Source: Aurantiacibacter zhengii
GTDB lineage: Bacteria; Pseudomonadota; Alphaproteobacteria; Sphingomonadales; Sphingomonadaceae
NCBI RefSeq assembly: GCF_003584125.1
Contig: NZ_QXFL01000004.1
Location: forward strand, 186,001-250,000
DNA length: 64,000 bases
Reading direction: 5' to 3'
This document shows positions 7,464-18,695 of this stretch, piece after piece. Position 1 is the stretch's first letter, and each line of letters begins with the position of its first letter. Below the pieces are notes generated by a model. It saw only the letters and a list, made by a program, of their open reading frames with translations. It was not told the DNA's origin and made no database searches. The translations under genes and the position numbers were made by a program.

Positions 7464-8356
7464 TACTTCAGCACCACTGACGCAAATTTAGAGGCGAGCC
7501 TCGCACTCGTATGTGGGTTTGCCCAAGCAAACATAAGAGAGAATTCATGAAGCCCAGGTTTGCCTAACGGCAGAACTTGTTCGACGACGCGACCTCCGAA
7601 AGCCGCTTTAAGACGCTCTTGCGCGATCTTCTCAAACCACGCGACATCAACAGCCTTCTCGGACAGTTTTTGCCCGAACATATCCATTTGCCCCTTCTCT
7701 TCTACAGGCAGGACATTCCGCCACTCTGTCGTTCCCAGCGCTTCATCGACACTGCGCCCCCCATCTGCCAATACCGCCCCATCCCCGCGAACCTGCCTGA
7801 ACATCGCAAATACCGGCACTAAGTACCAGACATCCACCGCTTGCGTTCTTGCTAGTGCTTGCAATGTATCGAATTTGATCTGCAAGCCAAACGGATCAAG
7901 AAACACCACGGCACGCGAGTTCCGCCAGTTGATCGTATCGCAGATGCGAAGAAGCATCTCATTGGCGTCAAATTGCGTGATCGTTACTCGATCTTCCAAA
8001 TGGCTAAATTTTGTTTTCACCTCGCGACGCAGGGCTTCTACATTTTTCCTCTTTTTGTCGTTAAAGAGGTATCGATTGAACGGATACTTTACCCCTAGCG
8101 CGCGAAGGGCAGAGCCGACAATTATCTCATCCGTGTCGGCCAACTCTGCGGCAGGTTCCAGCAATTGGATTTGCCCATTCTCGACCTGCTCCTTCTCTTT
8201 CGCTGACCGAGGCATCGATGAACCTGATCCTGCGCACGCGTCGATGTAAAGAAGCTCAAATTTGTCTCTCAGGGCAGTCGTGAACATCCCAAGATATTCC
8301 TCGACTGCCTCAAGCTTCTTTAGCGTATGCTTATCACCGAAAGCCTGTGGTTCCAT
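7463..8356 (-). CDS. tcmP: Three-Cys-motif partner protein TcmP
   Basis: A 297-residue TcmP-family protein, the usual companion of the DUF5131 protein downstream. Methyltransferase-like motifs appear in Rossmann order: IDACAGSG (residues 38-45, AdoMet loop), FNDKK (98-102), QFDANE (128-133) and FLDPFG (152-157, resembling an NPPY/DPPY catalytic loop). This suggests an AdoMet-dependent methyltransferase, though the substrate is unknown. I prefer the ATG at 8356, which follows GTGAGG at good spacing. An earlier ATG at 8395 would add 13 residues. Low GC and a one-base overlap with DUF5131 mark a transferred two-gene cassette. Confidence 0.88.
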   Translation of the reverse strand: MEPQAFGDKHTLKKLEAVEEYLGMFTTALRDKFELLYIDACAGSGSSMPRSAKEKEQVENGQIQLLEPAAELADTDEIIVGSALRALGVKYPFNRYLFNDKKRKNVEALRREVKTKFSHLEDRVTITQFDANEMLLRICDTINWRNSRAVVFLDPFGLQIKFDTLQALARTQAVDVWYLVPVFAMFRQVRGDGAVLADGGRSVDEALGTTEWRNVLPVEEKGQMDMFGQKLSEKAVDVAWFEKIAQERLKAAFGGRVVEQVLPLGKPGLHEFSLMFAWANPHTSARLASKFASVVLK

Positions 8357-8431
8357 CAAATCCTCACAAGAACATTGATAGAACGCTATGCACATTTATT
8401 TAAAAGTTCAACCTTCTAAATACATGGCCGC

Positions 8432-10692
<2,261 letters not shown>

Positions 10693-12777
10693 ATGAAGGG
10701 ACTTACTGTAATTCGCGGCGCTCGTCGCCTTTCCGTAGGCGCCAGCGTGCTGGCCCTCGCCATCTCCGCCCCGGCCATGGCGCAGTCGGTGGATATCGAT
10801 CTGCCTTCGACCCCGCTCAAGGATTTCAACTGCTTTTATGACGGCATCACCTTCCCCGGCAATGTCGCGTCGGAATGCTACGTGGACGGCACCCGGACGG
10901 TAACGCCTGTAAGCCAGACCCGCACGCCCCGCGATGCGACTTTCGACGTGGTGCGCAACACCTACGATGTCACATTCTCCGGCAACCTTCAGGTGGACGG
11001 TATTCCCACCGTGGTGGGCACGCCGTTCCAGTATCCCTTCGGCGGCGGCTACACCGATGCCGATTTCTTCTTCGACACCACCTTGCAGACCGTAAACGTG
11101 GATGCGAGCTATGTCTCGCGCAGCAGCCAGCTGGTGCGCATTGGCGATCCCACCCCGCCGCAGCCGGAAGATCCGGCCTACGTCTCCTACTCCAGTCTCC
11201 AGACCACGATCAACGCGATCGACGTGAATGCAGATGGCAACCTTTCCACCTCGGACGGAGGGGACTACGATTTCCTGCTGGCCACAGCAGACCCCGCCGC
11301 CATCGTCGACAACGGCGTGGCGGTGTCGGGATCGTTCCAGGGCCGCAGCGGGACCGGCGCGATCCAGTTCGGCACGCTTGGCGGCACCGCCAGCTTGCAA
11401 CAGGGCTCGCTGTTCACGCCTTATGACGAGGCGACCGGAGCAGTGAACATCGGCCTCGTCTCTCCCTATCGGCTGAACTATGCGCTGAGCGCCCAAATCA
11501 CCACGCAGCTGGACGAAACTGGCCTTATCACCCCCACCATCGCGGTGACGGGCGGCATCAACATGAACGGTAGCCGTATCTCCAACCTCGGCGCGGCCGT
11601 GGAGCAGAACGACGCCGTAACCCTTGCCCAGCTCGAGGCGGCGCTTGCCGAAAGCGGCGCGGTTGTCGGCGGCGGCGGCGATGCCTCCGATGCGAACGGC
11701 AACGGCGCGCTTGCAGGCGGCAGCGGATCCATCGCAGAGGGAGAAGGCGCGGTTGCGCTGGGCCTTCAGCAGTCGGCGATCGGCAATGGCGCGGTCGCCA
11801 TCGGCGATCCCAACATTGCTGCCGGAACAGGTGCAATCGCCATCGGCGCAGACAACACCGCCACTGGCATCGGCGCGGTTGCGCTGGGCAACATGACTAC
11901 GGCGAATGGCAACGGCAGCGTGGCGCTGGGCAACGGGGCGATGGCCATGACAGCGGGATCGGTCGCCCTGGGCGGCGATGCAATGGCGCTTTCCAGCAAC
12001 AGCGTTGCGCTGGGTGCAGGATCGATTGCCGATCAGGCAAATACCGTTTCTGTGGGTGCCACAGGTGCGGAACGCCGCATTACCAATGTTGCTGCCGGTA
12101 TCGCGGCAAGCGACGCGACAACGGTGGCGCAGCTAAGCGCTGAAAGCGATGCACGCCTGGCAGCGGACAACGGCCTGCAGCTTGCCGTGAACGCTGAGTC
12201 CATCGCCCGCTCCAATGCCGACCTTGCACTGGGCCAGCGGATCGACGGGCAGGTGGCCGTCACCAACCAGCTCACCGCCAATCTCAACACCGAGCAGGCC
12301 GCGCGGGTGGCGGGGGACAATGCGTTGCAAACCGTCATCAATGCGGAATCCATCGCCCGTGCCGATGCCGATATCGCGCTGGGACAGCGGATTACCAGCC
12401 AGGCAACTCTGACCAGCCAGCTGGCCGCCAACCTCGCTTCGGAACAGACAGCGCGGCTGGCAGCGGACAACGCGCTGTCGGAAAGGCTGGACGCGGTCGG
12501 CACTCGCATCGACATGATCGACGATCAGATCGCGCTGCTGGATGATCGCATTTCCGGCTCCACCGCGGTCGCAACCGCGATGAGCGGCAATGCTTTCCTG
12601 CCCAACATGTCCTTCAACCTCACCGCCAACGTTGCAACATATGACGGGGCGCACGCCGGATCGTTGCAGGTAGGCGCCTTGGTGACGGAAAACATCGCGC
12701 TGAATGCGGGCGTTGCCACCGGCTTCAACCGCAATGGCAAAACGGCGGCGCGCGTAGGCATGACGCTGGGCTTCTAG
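10693..12777 (+). CDS. YadA-like trimeric autotransporter adhesin
   Basis: A 694-residue surface adhesin. A signal peptide ends at AMAQ (about residue 31). A passenger head of about 270 residues has no motif I recognise. A neck-like MNGSRISNLGAAVEQNDAVTL segment follows, then YadA-type head repeats (SIAEGEGAVALG, SVALGNGAMAM and similar, about 345-450) and a second neck (RRITNVAAGI). The stalk is built of two 50-residue tandem repeats (481-580). The last 60 residues form the beta-barrel anchor, ending in aromatic LGF. AAGGA precedes the ATG. Trimers would display the head outside the outer membrane. A terminator-like hairpin follows. Confidence 0.92.
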   Translation: MKGLTVIRGARRLSVGASVLALAISAPAMAQSVDIDLPSTPLKDFNCFYDGITFPGNVASECYVDGTRTVTPVSQTRTPRDATFDVVRNTYDVTFSGNLQVDGIPTVVGTPFQYPFGGGYTDADFFFDTTLQTVNVDASYVSRSSQLVRIGDPTPPQPEDPAYVSYSSLQTTINAIDVNADGNLSTSDGGDYDFLLATADPAAIVDNGVAVSGSFQGRSGTGAIQFGTLGGTASLQQGSLFTPYDEATGAVNIGLVSPYRLNYALSAQITTQLDETGLITPTIAVTGGINMNGSRISNLGAAVEQNDAVTLAQLEAALAESGAVVGGGGDASDANGNGALAGGSGSIAEGEGAVALGLQQSAIGNGAVAIGDPNIAAGTGAIAIGADNTATGIGAVALGNMTTANGNGSVALGNGAMAMTAGSVALGGDAMALSSNSVALGAGSIADQANTVSVGATGAERRITNVAAGIAASDATTVAQLSAESDARLAADNGLQLAVNAESIARSNADLALGQRIDGQVAVTNQLTANLNTEQAARVAGDNALQTVINAESIARADADIALGQRITSQATLTSQLAANLASEQTARLAADNALSERLDAVGTRIDMIDDQIALLDDRISGSTAVATAMSGNAFLPNMSFNLTANVATYDGAHAGSLQVGALVTENIALNAGVATGFNRNGKTAARVGMTLGF
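12133..12282 (+). repeat. Stalk repeat unit 1 of autotransporter (150 bp)
   Basis: First of two in-frame 150-bp units, residues 481-530, containing AESDARLAADNGL and NAESIARSNADLALGQRI. Copy 2 is diverged but has the same length. Confidence 0.8.
12283..12432 (+). repeat. Stalk repeat unit 2 of autotransporter (150 bp)
   Basis: Second unit, residues 531-580, containing TEQAARVAGDNAL and NAESIARADADIALGQRI. A partial third copy (SEQTARLAADNAL) begins at 12433. Confidence 0.8.
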
Positions 12778-12802
12778 CCCTCGCCATTCTTTCGGCCAGT
12801 GG

Positions 12803-12832
12803 CGGGCGGCGCATCACGGGATGCGTCGCCCG
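12803..12832 (+). terminator. Terminator-like hairpin after the autotransporter
   Basis: A 13-bp stem (12803-12815 with 12820-12832, one G-T wobble) closed by the tetraloop ACGG, 26 bases after the stop. The following T run is poor, so efficiency is uncertain. Confidence 0.55.
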
Positions 12833-13059
12833 TTGCCGTTTGCGCGAGGGGAAAGCGCGATACTGGCTTCGGATATACCTGCCTTGCCAATTCTGACATG
12901 GACACTTATCGCAGTGGACCACGGCACTGGAGGCTTTCCGTCTCGATGTGCTGCCCGGCATGGCCATCGGCTAAGCCACGGCCGTTCATCGGCGCGCCAG
13001 ACCGCGTCTGCCACGTAACCCGCAACCCTATCCCAAAGTAACTGCGAGAGAGCCCACCC

Positions 13060-14658
13060 ATGTCCGAGCTCCCCACCCCCACGCACGAATACAAGCAGGG
13101 CAAGCGCAACGCCTTCACCCGCTTCCTTGACGGGGTGGAATGGCTGGGCAACCTGCTGCCGCACCCGGTCACACTGTTCGCCCTGCTGGCCGTGGGCATC
13201 GTGCTCGTCTCCGGCCTGTTCGGCTGGATGGGCGTGGCGGTGGAGGATCCCCGCCCCGCAGGCGCGCCGAACGTGGCGGACGACGGCATGATCCGCGCGG
13301 TCAGCCTGATGAACGGCGACGGGGTGCGCCGCATATTTACCGGCCTGGTCGACAATTTCACCAGCTTTGCCCCGCTGGGCGTCGTGCTGGTGGCTATGCT
13401 GGGCGTGGGCGTGGCGGAGAAATCCGGGCTGCTGTCCGCTGCCGTGCGCAGCATGGTGCTGGGCGCGCCGCCCAAGCTGGTGACGGTAGCCATCGTGTTT
13501 GCCGGCATCATCTCCAACACTGCCAGTGAGGTGGGCTACGTCGTGCTGATCCCGCTGGGCGGCGCGATCTATTACGCGCTGGGCCGGCACCCGCTGGCGG
13601 GCATGGCGGCTGCCTTTGCCGGGGTTTCGGGCGGCTACAGCGCCAACCTGCTGATCGGCACGATCGACCCTCTGCTGGCGGGCATCACGCAGGAAGCCGC
13701 GCAGTTGATCGATCCCGATTACACCGTGCTGGCCACGGCCAACTGGTATTTCATGTTCGTCAGCACGTTCCTCATCACGATCATCGGGTCGCTGGTGTCG
13801 ATTTACATCGTGGAGCCGAAGCTTGGCCCGTATGACGCGAGCAAGGCCGATCCGGACGTGCTGGACGAAGGCATGATGCAGCCGCTCACCGATACCGAAC
13901 GCAAGGGCCTGCGCTGGTCGGGCGTGGCGCTGCTGGGTGTGCTGGCCTTCATGGCGATGACGCTGGTTCCCGAATGGGGCGTGCTGCGCAATGCGGAAAC
14001 GGGCGACCGGATGGATTCACCGTTCTTCGATGGCTTCGTCGTCTGGATCCTCATCTTTTTCATCACCATCGGCTATACCTACGGGCGCGTGACCGGCTCC
14101 ATGAAGACCGACCGCGACGTGATTGACGCCATGTCCGAGGCGCTGTCTGCGCTGGGCCTTTACATCGTGCTGGTGTTCTTCGCCGCGCAGTTCGTGGCCT
14201 TTTTCGGCTGGACGAATCTCGGCGCGATCACGGCGGTAACCGGCGCGAACTTCCTGGTGGAAAGCGGGATGACGGGGCCGGTCGTGTTCTTCGCCTTCAT
14301 CGCCATCTGCGCGCTGATCAATCTGTCATTGGGCTCCGCATCGGCACAGTGGGCCGTCACCGCACCCATCTTCGTGCCCATGCTGATGCTGATCGGCTAT
14401 GCGCCCGAGGCGATCCAGGCGGCCTATCGCATCGGCGATTCCACCACCAACATCATCACGCCCATGATGAGCTATTTCGGGCTGATCCTGGCCTGGGCGA
14501 CGCGTTACCAGAAGGACCTGGGCGTGGGCACGCTGATCGCGATGATGCTGCCCTACACCTTGTTCTTCATCACGACGTGGAGCGTGTTCTTCTACCTGTG
14601 GACCTTCGCCTTCGGCCTGCCGGTTGGACCGGGGTCCCCAACCTATTATACGCCCTGA
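13060..14658 (+). CDS. AbgT-family transporter
   Basis: A 532-residue polytopic membrane protein matching the AbgT family along its length. It has the N-terminal FLDGVEWLGNLLPHPVTLFALLA, VVLIPLGGAIYYALGRHPLAG, NLLIGTIDPLLAGITQ and the late STTNIITPMMSYFGLILA. AbgT members import p-aminobenzoyl-glutamate. Other characterised members export sulfonamides or related antimetabolites by proton exchange, so direction and substrate are open. It ends two bases before the next gene, suggesting a shared transcript. Confidence 0.93.
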   Translation: MSELPTPTHEYKQGKRNAFTRFLDGVEWLGNLLPHPVTLFALLAVGIVLVSGLFGWMGVAVEDPRPAGAPNVADDGMIRAVSLMNGDGVRRIFTGLVDNFTSFAPLGVVLVAMLGVGVAEKSGLLSAAVRSMVLGAPPKLVTVAIVFAGIISNTASEVGYVVLIPLGGAIYYALGRHPLAGMAAAFAGVSGGYSANLLIGTIDPLLAGITQEAAQLIDPDYTVLATANWYFMFVSTFLITIIGSLVSIYIVEPKLGPYDASKADPDVLDEGMMQPLTDTERKGLRWSGVALLGVLAFMAMTLVPEWGVLRNAETGDRMDSPFFDGFVVWILIFFITIGYTYGRVTGSMKTDRDVIDAMSEALSALGLYIVLVFFAAQFVAFFGWTNLGAITAVTGANFLVESGMTGPVVFFAFIAICALINLSLGSASAQWAVTAPIFVPMLMLIGYAPEAIQAAYRIGDSTTNIITPMMSYFGLILAWATRYQKDLGVGTLIAMMLPYTLFFITTWSVFFYLWTFAFGLPVGPGSPTYYTP

Positions 14659-14660
14659 CC

Positions 14661-15353
14661 ATGCATGGCGCGGACAGAACAGACACAGGGGTAACCGTAC
14701 ACCGCTTTGGCAGGGAAGCCGAACCGGTGGTGCAGATCGATGACTACAGCGGCATGGCAGACGAACTGCTGGCCCGTGGCCGCAGCGCGACCTACCAGCC
14801 GGGCGGCGCGATGTATCCGGGGCTGCGCAGCCTGTGGCAGCCCGATTACCTCGATCGCAAGGGCGCACTGATGGTGCAGATCATGCAACAGGTGTTCGGC
14901 GTGCAGGAGGGCGTGAAGGTGGAGAGCTGCGCCTTCTCGATGGTATGCACGCCAGCGGGCGAGCTTACCCCACCCCAACGCATCCCGCATTACGACGATA
15001 CCGGCGGGGAAGTGCTTGCCATCATGCATTACCTGCTGGGCCCGGAGACCGGCGGCACTGCCTTTTACCGCCACAGGCGCACCGGGTTCGAGACGATCAC
15101 CCCGCAGCGCGAGGCCACCTTCAGCGCCGCCGTGGCCGAAGACGAGCGCGAATACGGTCCTCCGGCGGCAGGATATTATTACGGCGACACCGACCGGTAC
15201 GAGAAGATCGGCGAGATTGAGGCCCGGCCCGACCGCCTGATCGTCTATCGCGGGCGGCTGCTGCATTCGGGCGTCATTCCGCTGCCCGGCGCCCTTACCG
15301 CAGACCCTGCCGAGGGGCGGCTGACGATCAACATGTTCCTCATCGCGCGATAG
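14661..15353 (+). CDS. DUF6445-like protein, possible 2OG-Fe(II) oxygenase fold
   Basis: A 230-residue cytosolic protein. Landmarks are VQIDDYSGMADEL near the N-terminus, then RIPHYDDTGGEVLAIMHYL, EYGPPAAGYYYGDTDRYEKIG, and late LIVYRGRLLHSG followed by RLTINMFL. The HYDD...LLHSG pairing with a terminal RLTIN strand looks like the HxD...H metal triad and Arg of 2-oxoglutarate oxygenases, but this is inference. I assign DUF6445 from overall pattern. The start at 14661 lies two bases after the AbgT stop with no clear ribosome-binding site, so coupling is likely. Confidence 0.7.
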   Translation: MHGADRTDTGVTVHRFGREAEPVVQIDDYSGMADELLARGRSATYQPGGAMYPGLRSLWQPDYLDRKGALMVQIMQQVFGVQEGVKVESCAFSMVCTPAGELTPPQRIPHYDDTGGEVLAIMHYLLGPETGGTAFYRHRRTGFETITPQREATFSAAVAEDEREYGPPAAGYYYGDTDRYEKIGEIEARPDRLIVYRGRLLHSGVIPLPGALTADPAEGRLTINMFLIAR

Positions 15354-15366
15354 GCCCGCGCCAGCC

Positions 15367-15987
15367 GTGACGATGCTTTATCGCCTGGATGCCGATGCCG
15401 CGATGGTCGGAAAGGTGTTCGGCATCAATCCGGGCGACGACCCTTGGGCGGGTGGTTACATCTCGCCTTCCGGCTTTGCCCCGGTCATCACCACAGGCCG
15501 CGAATTCATCGCCGGGCCGGGCGAAGCGAACCAGCCGCGCCGCATGGTGCCGCGGGTATGGGGCGTTCCGCCTCCGCCCTCGGCCCACGATCCCGCGCGA
15601 CCTGTGCTGAGCGTCCGCAATCCCGACAGCCCGTTCTGGATCGGCAACCTGCGCAACCCGGAATTTCGCTGCCTGGTGCCCGCCACGGCCTTCATGGAAT
15701 GGGGCAGGATCGGTATGGACGGGAAGCGCCGCCAGCACTGGTTCGCCTGCGCCGATCAGCCGGTGTTCGCGCTGGCGGGCGTATGGAAGGATAGCGAAGT
15801 GCCCGGTTTCGCCCTGCTCACCTGCCCGCCCAATGCCGCGCTGAAGCATGCCGGACGCGACGCGATGCCGGTGGTGCTTCCACCTGACCCCAAAACGCAC
15901 GACACCTGGCTGCGCGCCGGATGGGACCGGGCGAGCGCGCTCCTCCAGCCCTATTCCTCCAGCCTTATGCAGTCTGTCGAACGCTAG
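15367..15987 (+). CDS. SRAP (YedK/HMCES-like) protein lacking the catalytic Cys2
   Basis: A 206-residue protein of the SOS-response-associated peptidase family. Normal members use Cys2 to crosslink abasic sites in single-stranded DNA. Family blocks are present: LYRLDADAA at the N-terminus, LSVRNPDSPFW, CLVPATAFMEWG (with the conserved Glu), FALAGVW, FALLTCPPN and MPVVL. The N-terminus reads MTMLYRL from GTG 15367 or MLYRL from ATG 15373. Neither start gives a cysteine at position 2, whereas related proteins begin MCNLYR. No upstream in-frame start restores it. DNA crosslinking is therefore doubtful. Confidence 0.85.
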   Translation: MTMLYRLDADAAMVGKVFGINPGDDPWAGGYISPSGFAPVITTGREFIAGPGEANQPRRMVPRVWGVPPPPSAHDPARPVLSVRNPDSPFWIGNLRNPEFRCLVPATAFMEWGRIGMDGKRRQHWFACADQPVFALAGVWKDSEVPGFALLTCPPNAALKHAGRDAMPVVLPPDPKTHDTWLRAGWDRASALLQPYSSSLMQSVER

Positions 15988-16382
15988 AACCGCAGCATCG
16001 CGACGCAGACCAGCACCAGGCCCAGCCCCGCCGACAGCAGCGCCCATGCCCGGTTCACCGCGCCCATCATGGCGCTGGCGAAATGCAGGAATGGCCTGCC
16101 GAAGCCCAGGATCACCACGCCTTCCACCACCATGCCGCCACCGATCACCGTGACGACGATGGAAAGCCAGTCATCGGGCCGCCACGGATTGACCAGGTAG
16201 ATCGTCGCGCCCAGCGCCAGCACCACGATGCCGGTCAGGAAACGCAGCGCCTCGCTCGTCTCGAACCCGTCGAGCATCGCGGCCCAGCTCCCCGGGCTGC
16301 GCAATTCACCGATTGCCGCGCCCAGGGCATAGAGCCCGATGAACAGCGCGATCCATGCGGAAATGTCCTGAGTGTCGGCCAT
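15984..16382 (-). CDS. Four-span inner membrane protein, unknown function
   Basis: A 132-residue hydrophobic protein with four predicted membrane helices (about residues 9-26, 43-62, 72-92 and 108-130). A conserved-looking GELRSPGSW loop follows the first helix and an NPWRPDDW loop the second. GGAGGGAG lies before the ATG at 16382. It overlaps the convergent SRAP gene's stop by four bases. I do not recognise a characterised family. Confidence 0.75.
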   Translation of the reverse strand: MADTQDISAWIALFIGLYALGAAIGELRSPGSWAAMLDGFETSEALRFLTGIVVLALGATIYLVNPWRPDDWLSIVVTVIGGGMVVEGVVILGFGRPFLHFASAMMGAVNRAWALLSAGLGLVLVCVAMLRF

Positions 16383-16550
16383 GTTTCTCCCTCCGTCCCT
16401 GACGATGGGAATGGCATAGCAGGTTTGCCCCGTCCTGCGCGAGAGGGCGAAATGCGCGCATAATCGGCCAAAAGCCGAGATTTGCGCTTCCGGGCACAGT
16501 CGCTATGAACCGTTTCAACTGAAACAGACCACCAGAGGATCCTACCGCCA

Positions 16551-18593
16551 ATGACCCTGCTTCGCACTACCTTGCGTTCCGGCCTTCTTGCCACCGTGCT
16601 GACACTGCCTGCGGCACCCGCCCTTGCCCGCGACATGACGCCCCAGGATGTTGCCCGCATCGAATATACCGGCACCGTGGCGGTGTCGCAGGACGGCAGC
16701 CACGTTGCCTACACCCGCGTCCACTGGCCCGATGTCACGCGCGGGGAAGAAAACGGCACCGCAGACCAGCAGCTGTTCCTGGCCGACGGCGCGATGGACG
16801 TGCGGGCCTACCTGCCCGAGGACATGAGCGTTTCGTCCATCGGCTTCAATCCCGATGGCAGCATGATCACCTTCCTGTGGAGCGACGGTGATGACGACCG
16901 CTCCGTATGGGGCATTCCGGTGGACGGCGGTGCCTATCGCAAGATTGCCGGCGTCGCCGACGCGGCCGTGCGTGACTATGCGTTCTCGCCCGACGGCAGC
17001 CAGGTCTACATGCTGGTGTCGTCGGCGCCCGACGAAGACCGCGAAACCGAATCCGACGATGGCTTCAACGCCGTGGTCTACGAGGAGGAACAGCGCCTCA
17101 ACCGCATGTTCGTTGCCAACGCTAGCGGCGCTGAGGTGGATGCGGAGCCGGTCGAGTTCGAAGTGCCCGGCTATGTCAGCAGCTTCGATATCGCTCCCGA
17201 TGGCCAGACAGCGATGATCGTGACCGCGCCTAGCCCGCTGGTCGACGATTCGCTTACCTCGCAGCGGGTGAACCTGCTGAACCTGGCGAGCGGCGACGTG
17301 ACCGTGGTGGAAACGCCGGGCAAGCTGGGCGACGTCGAATTCTCGCCCGACTCCCGCACCCTGTCGATGGTCGCGGGCGTGGATGCGAACGATCCTGCCG
17401 CCACCACGCTGCACCTGGTCGACGTGATGACCGGCAGCTATTCCGCCGTGAACGAAGGCGCGGCGGAAGCCGTGGTGGACACCGAGTGGATGTCCGACGG
17501 GCGCCTCGCTGCCGTTGTCCACGTGGGCGCGCAGAGCGTGCTGCGGTTCTACTCGGCTAACGGCGAAGAGCAGCGCGAATACGATCCCGGCAGCCTGATC
17601 CTGACCAGCCTGGAACAGGGCGGAAACCGCCTGGTGGTGGAAGCCAATTCGCCCGAACATCCCAACGAGCTTTTCAGCTTCAACGCCGGCGAATTCACCC
17701 GCTGGACGAACCATAATCCCTGGCTGGCGGAAATCGATTTCGGCGAGCAGCGCACCTATACCTTCACCGCCACCGACGGCACCGAGATCGAGGGCGTGCT
17801 GGTTCTTCCGGTGGGCGGTGTTCCCGCTGGCGGGGCACCCACGATCCTGGACGTTCACGGCGGGCCCGAGGCGCATGAAAGCAACGGCTGGGTCACCAGC
17901 TATTCCAATCCCGGCCAGGTCGCCGCGGGTCAGGGCTATGCGGTGTTCCTGCCCAACTATCGCGGCTCGACCGCCTACGGCACGGCATTTTCCAAGGCCC
18001 ACTCCGGCAATTACACCGACCCCGAATTCCGCGACCTGACCGACGCCAAGGCCGCTTTGGTGGCGGAAGGCATTGCCGATGCGGACCGCACGGGCATCAC
18101 CGGCGGGTCCTACGGCGGCTATGCCACGGCCTGGTCCTCCACCTACAATTCGGAAGAATTTACGGCAGGCGTGATGTTCGTTGGCATTTCCAACCAGATC
18201 AGCAAGGTCGGTACCGGCGACATCCCGAACGAGATGTACCTCGTCCACGCACGCCAGTGGCCGTGGGAAGACTGGCAGCACTTCCTGGAAGTCAGCCCGA
18301 TCTATTACACCGACCGCGCCGACACGCCGCTGCTGATCATGGGCGGCACAGCCGATACCCGCGTCGATCCGGGCCAGAGCCTGGAGCTTTATCGCTACAT
18401 CAAGCTGCGTCGTCCCGATACGCCGCTGCGGCTGGTGCGCTATCCGGGCGAAGGCCACGGCAATGCCTTTGCCGCGTCGCGCTATGATTACAACCTGCGC
18501 ATGATGCAGTGGTTCGACACCTATCTGAAGACGGGGAATCGCGTTGCGGACCTGCCGCCCGCCCGCCCCGATCTGATGATCGAGGACGACTGA
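16551..18593 (+). CDS. Secreted S9-family (prolyl oligopeptidase/DPP-like) peptidase
   Basis: A 680-residue serine peptidase. A signal peptide ends at ALA (about residue 26). A beta-propeller of WD40/PD40-like blades (SPDGSQVYM, NPDGSMITF, SPDSRTLSM) occupies about 35-400. A C-terminal alpha/beta hydrolase domain carries the triad: Ser520 in GGSYGGY, Asp602 in GGTADTRV and His636 in GEGHGN. It should cleave short peptides in the periplasm, usually near proline or small residues. The length and all catalytic residues are normal. A terminator-like hairpin follows. Confidence 0.94.
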   Translation: MTLLRTTLRSGLLATVLTLPAAPALARDMTPQDVARIEYTGTVAVSQDGSHVAYTRVHWPDVTRGEENGTADQQLFLADGAMDVRAYLPEDMSVSSIGFNPDGSMITFLWSDGDDDRSVWGIPVDGGAYRKIAGVADAAVRDYAFSPDGSQVYMLVSSAPDEDRETESDDGFNAVVYEEEQRLNRMFVANASGAEVDAEPVEFEVPGYVSSFDIAPDGQTAMIVTAPSPLVDDSLTSQRVNLLNLASGDVTVVETPGKLGDVEFSPDSRTLSMVAGVDANDPAATTLHLVDVMTGSYSAVNEGAAEAVVDTEWMSDGRLAAVVHVGAQSVLRFYSANGEEQREYDPGSLILTSLEQGGNRLVVEANSPEHPNELFSFNAGEFTRWTNHNPWLAEIDFGEQRTYTFTATDGTEIEGVLVLPVGGVPAGGAPTILDVHGGPEAHESNGWVTSYSNPGQVAAGQGYAVFLPNYRGSTAYGTAFSKAHSGNYTDPEFRDLTDAKAALVAEGIADADRTGITGGSYGGYATAWSSTYNSEEFTAGVMFVGISNQISKVGTGDIPNEMYLVHARQWPWEDWQHFLEVSPIYYTDRADTPLLIMGGTADTRVDPGQSLELYRYIKLRRPDTPLRLVRYPGEGHGNAFAASRYDYNLRMMQWFDTYLKTGNRVADLPPARPDLMIEDD

Positions 18594-18616
18594 ACCCGGC
18601 GATCCTGAGACAGGAT

Positions 18617-18655
18617 AAAGGAGGGGGGGGCGGCATGCGTCGCTTCCCCTTTTTT
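18617..18655 (+). terminator. Terminator after the S9 peptidase gene
   Basis: An AAAGGAGGGG arm (18617-18626) pairs with CCCCTTTTTT (18646-18655), with two G-T wobbles, ending in a six-T run. It lies 24 bases after the stop. Confidence 0.65.
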
Positions 18656-18673
18656 CGTGCGTGAACCGCCCTC

Positions 18674-18692
18674 ACTTTCCAACTTGGAAAGT
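18674..18692. promoter_or_regulatory. Operator palindrome 1 (19 bp)
   Basis: ACTTTCCAACTTGGAAAGT is a perfect palindrome around a central base. It is the first of three copies of a CTTTCC/GGAAAG dyad upstream of the membrane-protein/regulator pair, and is probably bound by the regulator encoded at 19208. Confidence 0.7.
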
Positions 18693-18695
18693 TTT

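Noticed and set aside
6705-8430. CTTCTAA found at both ends of the AT-rich cassette as a possible target-site duplication
   Set aside because: Seven bases in an AT-rich context is expected by chance, and no integrase or terminal repeats are present.
12133-12432. Tandem 150-bp units as a CRISPR-like or minisatellite array
   Set aside because: Units are in frame, diverged and encode the autotransporter stalk. There are no spacers.
16542-18458. 638-codon minus-strand frame opposite the S9 peptidase
   Set aside because: The plus strand encodes an intact peptidase with all three catalytic residues. The antisense product has no motif.
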